Shown: piece by piece, positions 47,201 through 59,065 of the stretch
Layout of the letters: each line of letters starts with the position of its first letter
Numbering within the stretch: the first letter of the stretch is position 1
Assembly (NCBI GenBank): GCA_946807835.1
Contig: OX327684.1
Span: forward strand, 12,734,501-12,798,500
Length of the DNA stretch: 64,000 nt
Direction of reading: 5' to 3'
Source: Ailanthus altissimus
Taxonomy: Eukaryota; Streptophyta; Magnoliopsida; Sapindales; Simaroubaceae
Notes under the pieces: model-generated
Seen by the model: only the letters and a program-made list of their open reading frames with translations
The model's database searches: none
What the model was told of the DNA's origin: nothing
Made by a program: the position numbers and the translations under genes

Positions 47201-48381
47201 ACTCGTTTTGTATTTTATATTTTCTAAGCCCCCACTTTCTAGGTACAAGTCTCGGTACGCAAGCTGTTGATTCTCCTACTACTGATTAATGGGCCAAATT
47301 TGAAGATCATTTTGTAAATGTAAATGTGCTAAGTAGCACTTTCTTTTGCTTTCTGCATAGTAGTTATCAGCTTGTGTATTTGTACATACGTTTTGACAAA
47401 CAAGAAGAGGTTTCGATATTATTGTGATCATTTTACTTTGTTTTTTATAGTATGCTAGTTTTGTGATCAAAATGAAATTATTAAGTTGTGTTGAAATTGG
47501 TTTTGAAAAGGACCAGAGGTCCTATTTGGTAGTATTGAAAAACAGTTTGAAATAGAAGTGCAATTTCTTTGCAGGTTTTATATTGGATTTTCAGAAAAAT
47601 AGGGGAAACTTTGCCCCTTTTTATTTTTTAAATTTAAGAAGTCAATTTCACGTATAGCAAGAACTAAAAAGGGGTTTGCCTCGCGAAATTTCTTAACATA
47701 CACAGTTAAATTCTGAGGAACTTCTATTAGGGTGCCCGATAGGGCTGCTGGGATCTATAGTAGAGGGTCTCGGGGCGGGACGTGTCAGATAGTGCCCTAA
47801 AACTTTGCCTTTTCTCTCTTCCTTATTGTAAAAGTCTTCTCTTTAATCTTTAAATTCGCTTTAAACTCTAAACAACTTGTTCTTTTTTGTGCTCTCTTAT
47901 TTTTGGCTTAAAAGGCTTTTATTTATAGGTTAAAAACTTCAATTTAGCGTATCCTTCTTATCTAAGTCAAGACAAGATTTGCCAATTTTCGCCTTAGCAT
48001 TACTGTGCTCAAATTTTGGATTTTGGTCAAATTTTTGAGTTGTAGTAGCACTGCAGCGTTAAGATTTGGGTGCTATAGCACTCAATCACTAACTTGAGCA
48101 TTTACTCTTTATGTTTCTAGCTCTGTAACCTTAGCATGTTGGCACCATAACACTCATGTTGTGTTTCTCTTCCACTTTCAGCATTGCGGTGCTATCTTTT
48201 GTGTTCATTGCACTGACTTTAAATTTAACCTTTTTTTTGTTTTTTTCAATTCTTCTTACGCCAAATTTCTTTAAACCTATAATTCAACCAAAATATACAT
48301 AATATAGCCAAATATTAGACTTTAAATGAACAAATATTAAATTCAAGGAGATGAAAATACTAATTGTAATTTTGCTTATCA
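44257..48381 (-). mobile_element. degenerate LTR (family L1310), split by a solo LTR
   Basis: 44257-45054 plus 47793-48381 (about 1.39 kb when joined) is colinear with the intact LTR at 49238-50547. Shared blocks include CTATGGTAAT, GAACTCATAACTGTTA/GAACTCATAGTTGTTA, GGCTAAACACAT, ATGGTTCCTAAA and the TATA-bearing GGCTTTT-ATTTATAGG. Its right limit is where similarity to the 59-kb segment resumes. A left target duplication could not be confirmed. Confidence 0.75.
45055..47787 (+). mobile_element. solo LTR, Ty3/Gypsy chromovirus-like, 2733 bp
   Basis: Starts TGTAATATC and ends CGGGGCGGGACGTGTCA, the wording of long Tekay/Del-type LTR ends. A perfect 5-bp duplication GATAG lies on both sides (45050-45054 and 47788-47792). 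A TATA box TATATAAAG is at about 45497-45505. No primer site or internal coding follows, so recombination between two LTRs removed the body. The 76-codon frame at 46920-47150 is incidental. It sits inside the older LTR 44257-48381. Confidence 0.9.
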
Positions 48382-49115
48382 ATAACCATGCTCAAACTCA
48401 AAAATTGTAATTGAAAAGGAGATGAAATCATATTCCATAGCCATTTCTTGGTTCCTACGTATTGTCTTACTTATTTAAGAAATACATGTAGGTTACTGAG
48501 TTGGATACCTGTATCTAAGCCTTCTGACAACATTAGAGTGCATACAAGAATGCGTCAATTTTGGTTTCATTGTACGTAGGCCAACATCCTTAAAATGGCC
48601 CACCATTAACTCTTAAGTGGTACGGGCTGGTTAGGTTAATTCAACAATGGGCCCAAAAATACCCTCCTCCCATTTAGTGAAAGAATGTGTCTCTTACACA
48701 GGAAGTATGCAAGCCAGTATTTACTATCCTACCAATGAGTCCCACATTTTTAACTCAAGAGTCCTACCTCTTTTAAATGACACCCTTGTTTTAAGTCCAG
48801 GAATTTTCTAATCACAGTGACATTTTTGTATTCCCAAGCAGACACGTAGTCCTAAATAGGAGGTGGTTACCCTAATTTTTAATATAAAATAGGATTTTAA
48901 ACTTATTCCTTTTTACACTTCAGAAAATTGAATCTTTCCCTCTATGTCTTGTTCTTTTTTCCCTTTTTAAAAAAAGAACCTTCTAATTTAAAGGAATTTG
49001 TTCTTATAAAAATGGTCTAAAATGTGAGTTCCATTCCCGTCAATGAATTAAAAATGTTTACCAAATGCCCAAGGGTATAAAGATTAGGGTTCTTCCTTAT
49101 AAGAATTCTCATAGA
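48382..49115. repeat. segment duplicated near 59.06 kb, then spacer
   Basis: 48382 to about 48545 matches 59066-59340: ATAACCATGCTCAAAC / ATAATCATGCTGAAAC, GAGATGAAATCAT, TTCTTG/TTTCTTG and GGATACCTGTATCT-like phrases in order. The remainder to 49115 is non-coding and has no clear feature. Confidence 0.65.
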
Positions 49116-49237
49116 TAGCCCAAGACTATAAAACCAATGGAGCTTCCCCTTTTTAAAGAGCATCTTAAGTGTTTTATATTCTTACTGATAAGGGTAAGAA
49201 CCAAGAAAATGAAGAAAGTATTAAATCGGTAAATTGA

Positions 49238-50547
49238 TGATTGTTGTGCTATAGTAGCTAAGCGCAAGTGCACGCTATCGTATCAAGTAATATAGGATTT
49301 TAAGTCTAGATATCGATCCCACAGGGACTATGCAATCTAATTTTATAAATCAAGTACTAAAATTATACATACTTAACTTTTATTCAAAAAATTACAATCA
49401 GAAATTTATTTAACTAATTTAATTCTATCAATTAACTAAACAAAAAACAAAGAGTAGAATTCACAAATAAAGATAATCTAGGGTTTTGACTCATCCCCTA
49501 GTATTTCATTGGATTTATTAACCACTTAGTTAATCCCTTAATATCAATTGATTGGCTTAGACACTAATCTCATCACAAGCCTCTGTCGATGGTCAAGTGA
49601 CTATATTACGCATTCTAACAATCACCTATATGTCTATGGTAATCAAATCAGAATGTAATTCATTAAGATCAAGTCTAAATTATACCATACATGCCACCTA
49701 GGTATATCTCTATCCTAGATGGAACTCATAGTTGTTACCCTATGATCATGCATCAAACTACCATAGGCTAAACACATGAATCCTTCCGTCGAGTTCATCA
49801 TGGTTCCTAAATCATTCAAAATATTGATCAAGTATAATGAAAGCATTAAATACAAGATAAATAAATCAATTGAATTTATCAAGTTTATAAACTAAGAATC
49901 AATGAAATCCAACTACATACTAGGTTTACATAGTCTAACCCTAGAATAATAATTTAGCCCATCATAAAACTAAAAGTATCAAACCAATCCATGAAGATCA
50001 ACAAGAACAAGAACATAATAATAAAGAAATAGAAAAAAAAAACTAATCAAAGTGACTCATTGATGTGCTTCTCCCTCAATCTTGACTTAAAGTTTGAATC
50101 TTGATCTTGGTTCTTCAATCTTTGGCTTTGATCTTTGATCTTGTGTTGTGAATTCTCTCTCTAAGTTTTTGCCTCTTTTCTCCCTTTTTTCTCCTCTCTC
50201 TCCTAGGGTTTTTGGCTTTTTATTTATAGGTTTTTGTCTCCAAAACACTGTTTATGAGTACGGTAGCAACATACTGTATAATATCTACTGTAGCAAAATA
50301 CTGTTTCCCCTGACACTGTTCACCGCCACTAGCGCTGCGGCGCTCAGCCTTGGTGCCTCTTTTGTATTTTGAGCGTAACTTCTTCGTTTGACGTCTGATT
50401 TGCCTCTCGTTTGTTACTCTGCATCACATTTTCTGTCGTGTATCTATTTATGATAAAAAAACACAATTAAACAGGTAAATATTTATAATTTGGAGCAAAA
50501 TATGAAAGTTGAGTATAAATTATACTAGTGCTTTTACACCCCTATCA
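49238..50547 (-). mobile_element. solo LTR of 1310 bp with ATTGA target duplication
   Basis: Plus-strand ends TGATTGTTGTGC and CCCTATCA, with ATTGA directly outside both (49233-49237, 50548-50552). A TATA box read on minus (TATAAATA, 50228-50221), followed downstream by CCTAGGAGAGAGAGG, orients it to minus. Near the left end it contains GATCCCACAGGGACT, a phrase found in many plant LTRs. It lies inside the 5' LTR of the Gypsy element, so it is younger than that element. The 74-codon frame at 50148-50372 is incidental. Confidence 0.92.
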
Positions 50548-51297
50548 ATTGAGCACATCTCAAATTCATACTTTGTTTTAGACATTGATCTGCGCGAATT
50601 AAGTGTTCAAGATGATTAAGGCTTAGTCAATGTTATTCAAAATTTCTTAAGTGATCTGAAATGATTTAGATGAAGAACCAAAAAGGCATAATCAATTTAG
50701 GAAGAAAATATCAGGTGCATAAAGAACTTTCCTTATTATTTCGATTTCATTATTTTGTTTCTTAGATCTTTTATTTTTATTTCCTTATTATTTTAGGTTA
50801 TATTTAGCAACAAGAAAACCAAATAGGCTTATTTCCTTTTTATTTTTTCTTGTTTCCTTGTTACCCGAATAAGCTTACTATTTATTTCCATTTATTGTAA
50901 TAAATTCCTACTATGCCTAGGATTTGATTTATTTTCCTTTTAGGCTACTTGGTGAATTTGGCTATATAAGCCATTGTAATCCTAAGTGAAATCACTTTAT
51001 GACATATCATTATTGAGAGTTTTCTCTTGGCTCTTCAATGAACTTTTCAGAACTTATCAATATTTCATCTTTTGGAATTCATTCTTGACTTATCACTCAC
51101 AATCTTTCTCATCTTTCTTGGGTGTGACATACCTTTAAATTCTTATGCCTTTGGTCCTAATTTCTTTATAGATAATGGGTCAAGGTTCTTGATTTTGTTT
51201 ATTTATGAATCTAAATTAAAAAGATCCTTAGCAAAGGAACTTTATTGAGTGATTGGTCTCACTTTTCTTTGTGAGGTTCACATCATTTAGTATCAGA

Positions 51298-51309
51298 GCT
51301 TATGTTCTA
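51298..51309 (+). other. primer binding site of the Gypsy element
   Basis: TAGTATCAGAGC just after the LTR end (CACATCA): one change from the Met-tRNA primer site. Confidence 0.75.
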
Positions 51310-52204
51310 AATCAAGTTAATCTATCTTTTTTTTTTTTATTTTTTGTTCTTTCTTTTAATTGTGTACCCTTTATTTTATTTTGTTGAATCCAAAACCTAT
51401 CATCTCTATTTCTTTTTGTCTGTAACTTTTATCTATTTCTTTACCCTAATTCGTTCAAGTTTTGTTATTTATAATTACATATAAGTAAAAAAAAAAGAGA
51501 GATAAAGAAACAAATTCAAAAATAAAAAGTACAAGAAAATTTAGAAATCAATTGAATCTGAATTAGTTAAAGTGTTATTCGTTATTCAAGTTTTGTTTGC
51601 ATAAAGTGTATTTTGCTTATTTTGTGCAATTCAACCTCAAGTAAAACAATAACCCTAATTGCATCAAAACTCGTATTTTCTTATATTTTTATTTTCCTAT
51701 TTTATTGTTTCATTATAACATTGTACTCTTTGCTTCTTAAATTTAGCCTATTAGTTTCCCTTTGCGTTTAACCCATTCTTATCCTTAGTGATATAATTTG
51801 TTGAGTTTGGATTGTTGTAAGGTAATTTAGATTGCGTTCATTTAAGTTCAATAAAGAACTAAAAGAGGAGACTTAAAAGTGGAAAAAATAAGAGAGTGTA
51901 AGCTCATAAAAGGGTAAAAGCCAAATTTGAGTAAGCATGAATGTGAATGCTATCAATCTTGAAAGAAACCACATAAAGGGGTGTTTGTGAGGTTTTTTAA
52001 CTTTGATTGTAGGTTATTATAACATATCTTAAGAAAAGATAAAGGCTCATCCAATAATGCTTAGAAAAAGATAGATTTCAAACTCTTCTTTAAGTCATTA
52101 GAACAAAAATTTAATAAAATGAAATTGAGGTTTTGATAAGGTGAATTAGAGTGTAGATAAATTTGAATCTAATTCACAAAAGGGCCAGCCACTTAGAGCT
52201 CATA

Positions 52205-53185
52205 ATGTGCAATGAAGAGAGAGGAATCCACTTAGGTATGATTATAAATATGACTATAAGGATGGCCTAGATGATAATGATAGTGCCTCTAATATTAATT
52301 TAGGAAGATTTGGGTATGGGAATGGAGATAGAGGAGTTATATATAGAGATAGGTTTGATAAAAACTTAGGAAGTATTAAAGTGAAGATTCCATCTTTCCA
52401 AGGAAAAAACGATTATGAAGTTTATTTGAAAAGGGAGAAAAAGATGGAGTTGATGTTTGATTGTCACAATTACTTCAAATTGAAAAAGGCAAAGTTGGCT
52501 GCCATAGAATTTACTAACTATGCTATTTTTGGTAGGATTAGCTTATTTTAAGCATGAGATGGAATCGTGAAAGGCCTATTAAGACATGGGAATAGATGAA
52601 GGCTATAATGAAGAGGCGACTTATTCTAAGTCACTTCTATAGGGACTTATTTCAGAAGTTGCAAAGCCTTACTCAAGGGTCTAAAATGATTGAAGACTAT
52701 TACTTGAAGATGAAAATAGCCAAGATTCGAGTCAATGTCGAGAAGGATTGAGAAGTTACTATAGCTAGTTTCCTAGTTGGTTTGAGTCGTGATATTACAA
52801 ACATGGTAAAGTTACAACATGATGTTAAGTTGAATGACATTTTGAACATGGCAAAAAAAATGGAACAACAATTGAAGATGAAGGGTTCCATATGAATTGG
52901 GCAAAATTTAGGTTCTTCTTTAGCATAAAAAACAAAGTGGAACAAAAAGGATGAAAAGCCTAATTTCAAACCTAAGGTCAAAACCTCTAAAAAATAACAA
53001 AGATGGAGGCGCTCTAAACAATGGTAAATCTACATCCCAACCTTCTAGAAATAGAGATATCAAATGCTTTAAGTGTTTAGAATAGGTCATATTGCATCTA
53101 AATGCCAAAATAAAACAATGATGATTTTGAAAGATGATTGCGATATTGAGACTGAAGATGAGTTTGATCATGAGCCCATGCCATG
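52205..53185 (+). pseudogene. Ty3/Gypsy gag remnant
   Basis: The frame reads KVKIPSFQGKNDYEVYLK then KMELMFDCHNY and KLAAIEFTNYAIFG, the retrotransposon gag core. ERPIKTWE, FYRDLFQKLQSLTQGSKMIE and YYLKMKIAKIR follow, interrupted by stops, two of them where Trp is usual (about 52560-52590). The zinc knuckle CFKC...GHIASKCQNK sits at about 53060-53110, followed by an acidic tail. It would form the capsid; here it is broken. Confidence 0.85.
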
Positions 53186-53199
53186 AATAAAGAGGAATA

Positions 53200-54520
53200 A
53201 AGATGATATACTTTTCGAAGAGATACCTAAGGGTTTATCATCAATAAAGAGGAATAAAGCATAAAATTGACTATATACTCAGAGCATTAATTTCAAATAG
53301 GCCAGCCCCTATAGAAGCAATCTTAAGGAGACAAAGGAACTTTATAGGTAGGTTAGTAAGCTCAAGGAGAAGAGGTATGTACGTGAGAGCATAATCATTG
53401 TGCATTCCTAGTATTTCTTGTGCCTAAGAAGGATGGATTATGGAGGATATGTATTGATTGTTGCATCATCAACAATATCACTATAAAGTATAGACATCAT
53501 ATTCCTATATTAGATGGCATGCTTGATGAATTGCATGGTTCTTGTATTTTTACCAAAGTTAATCTTAAGAGTGGATATCATTAGGTTAGGATGAGACAAA
53601 GTGACGAATGAAAACCTGCATTTAAAAAAAATAGTTTTTATGAGTGGTTAGTTATGCCATTTGGATTAACTAATGCACCTAGTACTTTTATGAGATTGAT
53701 AAATCATATTTTGCGTGTTTTTATTAGCACATTTATGGTAATATTTTGATTTATAGCAAAATCTTAGATTAGCATGTCGAACATTTAAAACATTTTTAGA
53801 TGTTTTAAAAAAAGAAAAGTTGTTTGCTAACCTCAAAAGTGTACCTTTTGCATGAATAAGCTTGTATTTCTTAGTTTTGTTGTTAGTACTAAAAGAATTG
53901 AGGTAGAAGAAGAAAATGTTAAGGCAATCCAAAATGGCCAAAACTTATAAGTATGGGTCATGTTAGAAGTTTTCATGGGTTGGTTAGTATTTATAGGAGA
54001 TTTGTGAAAGATTTCAGTAGTCTAGCCATAGCTTTTACTAAAGTTATAAAAAAAATATAGTTTTTAAGTTTGGTAAGGAACGAGAAAAGGATTTTAATTT
54101 GATTAAGAGAAAGTTAACTAATGTACCTTTGCTTGCTTTACCTAACTTCAAAACTTTTGAAATTGAGTATGATGCTTTATAAATAAGTATTAGGGTTATA
54201 CTAATGCAAGAAGGATGTTCCATTGCATATTTTAGTAAAAAGCTAAATAGGACAGCCTTAATTTACCCTACAAATGATAAAGAGATGTATGCATTATCTA
54301 GGGCTTTGAAAACTTGGCAATATTATATTTGGCCAAAGTGTTTGTGATTCATATAGATCATAAGTCTTTGAAACATTTAAAAGGTCAACACAAGCTATAC
54401 AAGTGGCATGCCAAGTGAGTTGAATTCATTGAAACATTTCCTTATATGATCAAGTACAAGCAAGGCAAGGAAAATATTGTGGTTGATGCAATATCTTGAA
54501 GGTACACCTTACTTTCTACC
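53200..54520 (+). pseudogene. Ty3/Gypsy reverse transcriptase and RNase H remnant
   Basis: It begins FEEIPKGLSSI, the linker to reverse transcriptase, directly after the gag tail. Then come VPKKDGL-type wording, INNITIKYRHHIPILDGMLD (53468-53527), FTKVNLKSGYH, and [20 protein letters not shown] (53652-53711). The catalytic YFDD box expected near 53735 is damaged. RNase H / connection wording follows: HIDHKSLKHLKGQHKLYKWH (54352-54411) and YKQGKENIVVDAIS (54454-54495). Several frames are needed to read it. Confidence 0.85.
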
Positions 54521-54699
54521 TTAGATGAAAAATTATCAAGTTTTGAATACATTAAAGACTTGTATGTTAATGATTTTGATTTCGTTAATGTATTCAATAC
54601 ATGTGAGAAAGTGGCGTCTGGCAAGTTTTTAGGCATAATGGGTTTTGTTTAGAGAAAATACATTATGTGCACCTAAATGTTTATTGTGTGACTTACTTG

Positions 54700-55745
54700 T
54701 TAGAGAAGCTCATGGAGGTGGCTTGATGGAGTAGTTTGGTATATCGAAGACTTTAGATGTTTTGTATGAACACTTCTTTTGGCCTTTATATTAAATGTGG
54801 TGCAGAAAGAATATATAAAAGTTGTGATACTTGTAGACAAGTTAAGTCAAAGGCTAAGCCTTATGATTTTGTATACTTCTTTGCCTATACCTAGTGAACC
54901 TTGGATTGATATATCTATAGATTTTGTGTTAGGTTTACCTAGGTCAAAAGAGGGCACAGATTCCATATATGTGGTCGTTGATAGGTTTTCTAAAATAGCA
55001 CATTTTATTGCATGTCATAAAATCGATGATGCATCTTTTTTCAAAGAGATTGTAAGATTGCATGGCATGCCTAAGAGTATTATTTCAAATAGGGATGCAA
55101 AGTTATTAAGTTACTTTTGGAAAACTTTATAGGGTAAGTTAGGAACTAAACTTTTATTTTCTACTATTTGTCATCTACAAACTGATAGACAAACCAAAGT
55201 AATTAATAAGACTTTATCTACTTTGTTGAATGCTATTATACAAAAAAACTTGATAATATGGAAAGAATGTTTGCCGTATGTGGATTTTGTATATAATAAG
55301 AGTGTTTATTCATCAAATAAATTTTAACCTTTTGAAATTTGTATGGTTTTAATCCTTTATTTACTTATGGATGGGCATATTAATTTAGATGGAAAGAAAA
55401 AAGCTAACTTTGTTAGGCACATTCATAAAAAGGCACGATAAAATATTGAAAGGATAACTAAATAATATGCCAACCAAACTAATATGGGGTGCAAGAAAGT
55501 TGTATTTAAGCTGTATAATTGGGTTTTATTGCATACGAGGAAGGAATAACTTCCCGTTTAAAGGCATTCTAAACTACTTTCAATAAAATGTGGTCTATTT
55601 CAAGTGATTGAAAGGATTAATAACAATGCCTACAAATTAGACCTTCCATATGAATATAATGTAAGTGCAAGCTTCAATGTCGTTGATTTGACTCATTTTG
55701 ATGTAGGTGAAGATTTGAGAATAAATCATTTTCAAGAGGGGGAAT
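54700..55745 (+). pseudogene. Ty3/Gypsy integrase remnant
   Basis: The HHCC part begins REAHGGGL (about 54701) and the core reads [19 protein letters not shown] (54890-54946), [17 protein letters not shown] with the first catalytic Asp, then [20 protein letters not shown] with the second. [20 protein letters not shown] leads towards the Glu region. The C-terminus continues, broken, to NVSASFNVVDLTHF near the purine tract. No chromodomain wording is evident. Confidence 0.85.
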
Positions 55746-55954
55746 AATGTGAATTAGATTAACAGAGCTTCATAAGATCTTTTGAGCATCTATGGAGGTC
55801 TAATGACAAAGGTAAAAATCAAGAAAATAAAGGAAGCATTAGATGGGCTAAATGAGTACATCTCAAATTCATGTTTTGTTCAAGACACTAATTTGCACTA
55901 ATTAAGTATTCAATATGATCAATGCTTTGTTAATGTTATTCAAATTTTCTATTT

Positions 55955-58750
55955 TTTAGAAGAAGTCCTTTTGGCTACCAATTTTGTAATTTCTATTTAG
56001 AAGGAGGTTCTACCCTAGAAGGTAGTAGCACTTGTTCTTTTGTCTATATATCGGTCTTCTTTGAGGTCTCTCCTGCTTCCATATTTTTAGGTGTATTAGT
56101 GATTGATTTTAGTGCATTAATGTAACCTTATTTTTCTTGAACATGTTCTCTATTGATGTCAATAGCTCCCCTTTTAGTACCTAAGACACATCTAACTACT
56201 TGGTAGAGAGTAGAATGGATAAATTCTATATAGTAGATCCAAAAGCATCATGCTATAACGTTATATGTTGTGGGCGCCCTAATAACTAGATAGTCAACTT
56301 GTAATTACTTTTTGGTCACTATGATAAGTAAGGTTATAACTCCCTTAATCTGTACTTTACCTTATCCAAAGGCTATTAGCTTCGTGTTGCATTGTCTAAG
56401 TCATCTATGTTGATTTTTAGCCCTTTGTATGCTTCTTATAATAGTATGTCGTCATTGTTACCTTTATCTATATATACCCAGTAAAAAAATATTCTGCTTA
56501 TACTAAGGTTGACTATTAAAGAATCCATGTGCAGCCCTATTAGATTAGTTAGGTCTTCTTGGGAAAAATTTATTTTCCTAAGCTTTTACGTGAGAGAAAA
56601 TGTTGCGGAAGCTTCTTTAATTCTACATCTTTGTACTTTGGCTACTCTTATGAATAGAGGTCTCCTTCTTTCATCTTTCCCCTTCTTCTTTGGTAGATTT
56701 TCGTGTACAACATTAACAAGAAATTAATTCACGGCCATCCTAGGTAACAGTGCTTCTATGGAATCTTTGATTGGTCAATAATCTTTATATGGTCCCTTAA
56801 GCATTGGAAGTTTGGTTTCGTCGATATCTTTTGCTATTGGTTTTGCATATCTTTCTTTTACTTTTGAGAAATTAAAAAGAGATTCGTGAATAGCATTTAA
56901 GGTTATAGGTTATGTGTTTCATTTAGTATTTTCCTTGAGTTCATACTCGTTTAAGTATCCATCTCTCATTAAATAGTGGACTTAGAACCTCAGAGCCCAA
57001 CATCCCTTAGTCGAGTGTCCATAGTCATTGTAGAGCAAGCAATGTTTCAATCTATTCCATCACTCCATTAATGTTTCTATTGGCTTGGGCTTCCAAAATA
57101 TTTTAAAATTTTTATGTTTCTCCTATATCATCTTGACTAGTGTGTTTATAGGATTAGTGGATTAAAGGAAATTCGTGACATTTTCTCTTGATTACCTTGA
57201 TTGGTTGTAAGGGTTTTCCTCGCTTCTCACTCTATCTTCTTATTGTCTCCTAGTAGTTCCTTTTTTGGGATAGACCTTCTTATTTTTTTTGTAGTTATTA
57301 CAAAAGCTTTCATTTTTTTTATAAAGGCTTTTTCTTCTTCTTGTTTATGTACCATTGTTAGGATTTTTAACGGATTAGTTTTAAAGAAGTAAGTTTTTTT
57401 AAAACCAAGTACTCGTGATAAGAGGTTGAAGGTCTAACTACCCTTCTGTATGCTTGGGCATGTTATTAGAGTCATAGCTTTCCAGTTCACTGAGTTCCCT
57501 GTTAAATCGGTTTAGGAAGCTTCAAATTGACTTGTCGACTCATTGTTTCATAAAAAAGGTTAGAGGTTGTCTTCCTCTTCTTTATGTTTTGAACATATTA
57601 TGTGATGTATTGCTTGGTCAATTTTTTGAACGAGGAGATTCAATTTATTTTGAGTTCTCAAAACCAAACTTGAGCCAAACCCTTCAAGCTAGAAGGGAAA
57701 ATGATACACTTTAATAGTTTATTGTACGTGAGCATGGCCATTTTAGAATTGAAATGGAATATATGTTCTTTAGGATCTTTGGTTTTGTTGAACATATAAA
57801 AATTGGATATCTTGAATTATCTAGTTGTTCGATTGTTCTTATTCTGTCAGTAAAAGGATATTGATTTACCTTTTTTGCTAAGGTTGCTACATCTTCAGAG
57901 AATCCTAACTTATGCAACTTCTTGTATAATTCCCTACTTCATTTAAGAATATAGGCTTTCTGTCTTCTCTGCCTAATTGTTTGAAAACTTTGGGGGTCGG
58001 TTCCCTGACTATGTTTTGGATGCGATCTTTTTCATAAACTTTGTTAGGAATATCTATTTTTGAAGTTTTGTTAGGGCTAATATCTTGAGGTGGATCATTT
58101 TCAAAGTCAATTCTAAATTTTCCTCCCCATAATCATCTATTTGATTCATTAATTTAGAAAGTAGATCAGCTATACTTGCGGGAACGTTGTTCTTAAGAGC
58201 TGTTAGTTTAGAGGTGCTGAATCATTAATTGTCAGTGTTATCCGAGTCAGAAGAACAATTGTTTTCTATGTTTGAAATGTTTTTTTAATGGTGTTTAGAT
58301 TGAGAAAGCCAGTTTATTCTTCTGAAACTTTCTTACAGACAGTGCCACTAAAGTTTCCAAGTCTAAAAACCTCAAGAAATTACCTTGTTATCTTTTATTC
58401 TTCTTGGAAATCACTAAAAATACTACCGTCTTCCTTTTTTTTACCTTCGAAATCTATATAGGTTTAAAAGCATAGCACCATCCTCTTGTTAAAAAAAAAA
58501 ATACTATAACAATCAAATTAATATTTAATCGAGAAAAATGAGTGTTGTGTGCATAACGAGTGTTCCAAAGGCAAGCAAGGGGGTAATTGGATGCTTTGAG
58601 GGTGCTCTCAGATAATGTTTTAAAGAGTTCAGAGTGCTTGAATTGAATAATTGATGAAAAATAGCATGTTTATACAGTGGTGGAACTAAATCCAAAATAG
58701 GATTTGCGTGTGCGTGAAAAAGCATGCGTAATGTAATGTATCTAGAAGAA
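55955..58750 (-). mobile_element. Tat-like Ty3/Gypsy 5' half, copy B (inverted)
   Basis: Minus-strand counterpart of copy A. LTR part about 58360-58750, with TATA-like CTGTATAAACATG near 58668-58680 (read on minus). Primer-site region TGGCACTGTCTGTAAG at about 58345-58330. Gag leader about 58140-58260, gag core 57450-57920, His/Cys block about 57000-57060, protease-end wording about 56100-56430. It ends abruptly at about 55950 against the truncated 3' LTR of the other Gypsy element. Confidence 0.75.
56980..58260 (-). pseudogene. Gypsy gag remnant (copy B)
   Basis: On minus, NNVPASIADLLSKLMNQIDD (about 58190-58130) aligns with the leader of copy A. The core shows FLNRFNREL (about 57515-57490) preceded by RRGRQPLTFFMKQ. 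The C-terminal His/Cys block reads CLLYNDYGHSTKGCWALRF (about 57042-56986), better preserved than in copy A because both Cys and His are present. Frameshifts and stops separate the blocks. Confidence 0.7.
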
Positions 58751-58774
58751 ATAAAGTTAAATTATAATTTAGAG

Positions 58775-59057
58775 AAAAAGACATTGAGACTCTTAACATT
58801 TTAAGAAAAGGATAGGAGGACCCTAATGGATTCAAAAATTTTATTGACACTCTGTTAAATAATAATTTTTGTCTATTTTAATGGTAAAATTAGATTTACA
58901 TGTCCTTTTTTTCAAAAATTTTGGGGTTTAAATGTCTTTTTTTCAATTAAAATAGATAAAAATTGTTACCTCACAAAGGTGTCGATAGAGTTTTTAAAAT
59001 TATTAAAGTCTGTGTATTTCTTTTCTAAAACGTTAAGGGTTTAATTATATTTTTTTC
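58775..59057. mobile_element. MITE-like inverted repeat
   Basis: About 283 bp that folds on itself with arms of about 110 bp. The left arm has CTCTTAACATTTTAAGAAAAG, TTATTGACA and TTTTTGTCTATTTTAAT. The right arm read on minus has CCCTTAACGTTTTAGAAAAG, CTATCGACA and TTTTTATCTATTTTAAT. TTATAAT occurs close outside both ends (about 58762 and 59064) and may be the target duplication. No coding capacity. Confidence 0.75.
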
Positions 59058-59065
59058 AAAAACTT

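Larger units (their letters stand above)
49118..55950 (+). mobile_element. decayed Ty3/Gypsy retrotransposon with nested solo LTR
   Basis: 5' LTR about 49118-51295 (interrupted at 49238-50547), primer site 51298-51309, gag, reverse transcriptase, RNase H, integrase, polypurine tract 55734-55747, then a 3' LTR starting TGTGAATTAG at 55748 that is cut off near 55950. The two LTRs agree across GTACATCTCAAATTCATG / GCACATCTCAAATTCATA and CAATGTTATTCAAA. Domain order RT before integrase defines Ty3/Gypsy; the protein wording is that of a common plant chromovirus-like lineage. Protease is missing. Dead element. Confidence 0.88.
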
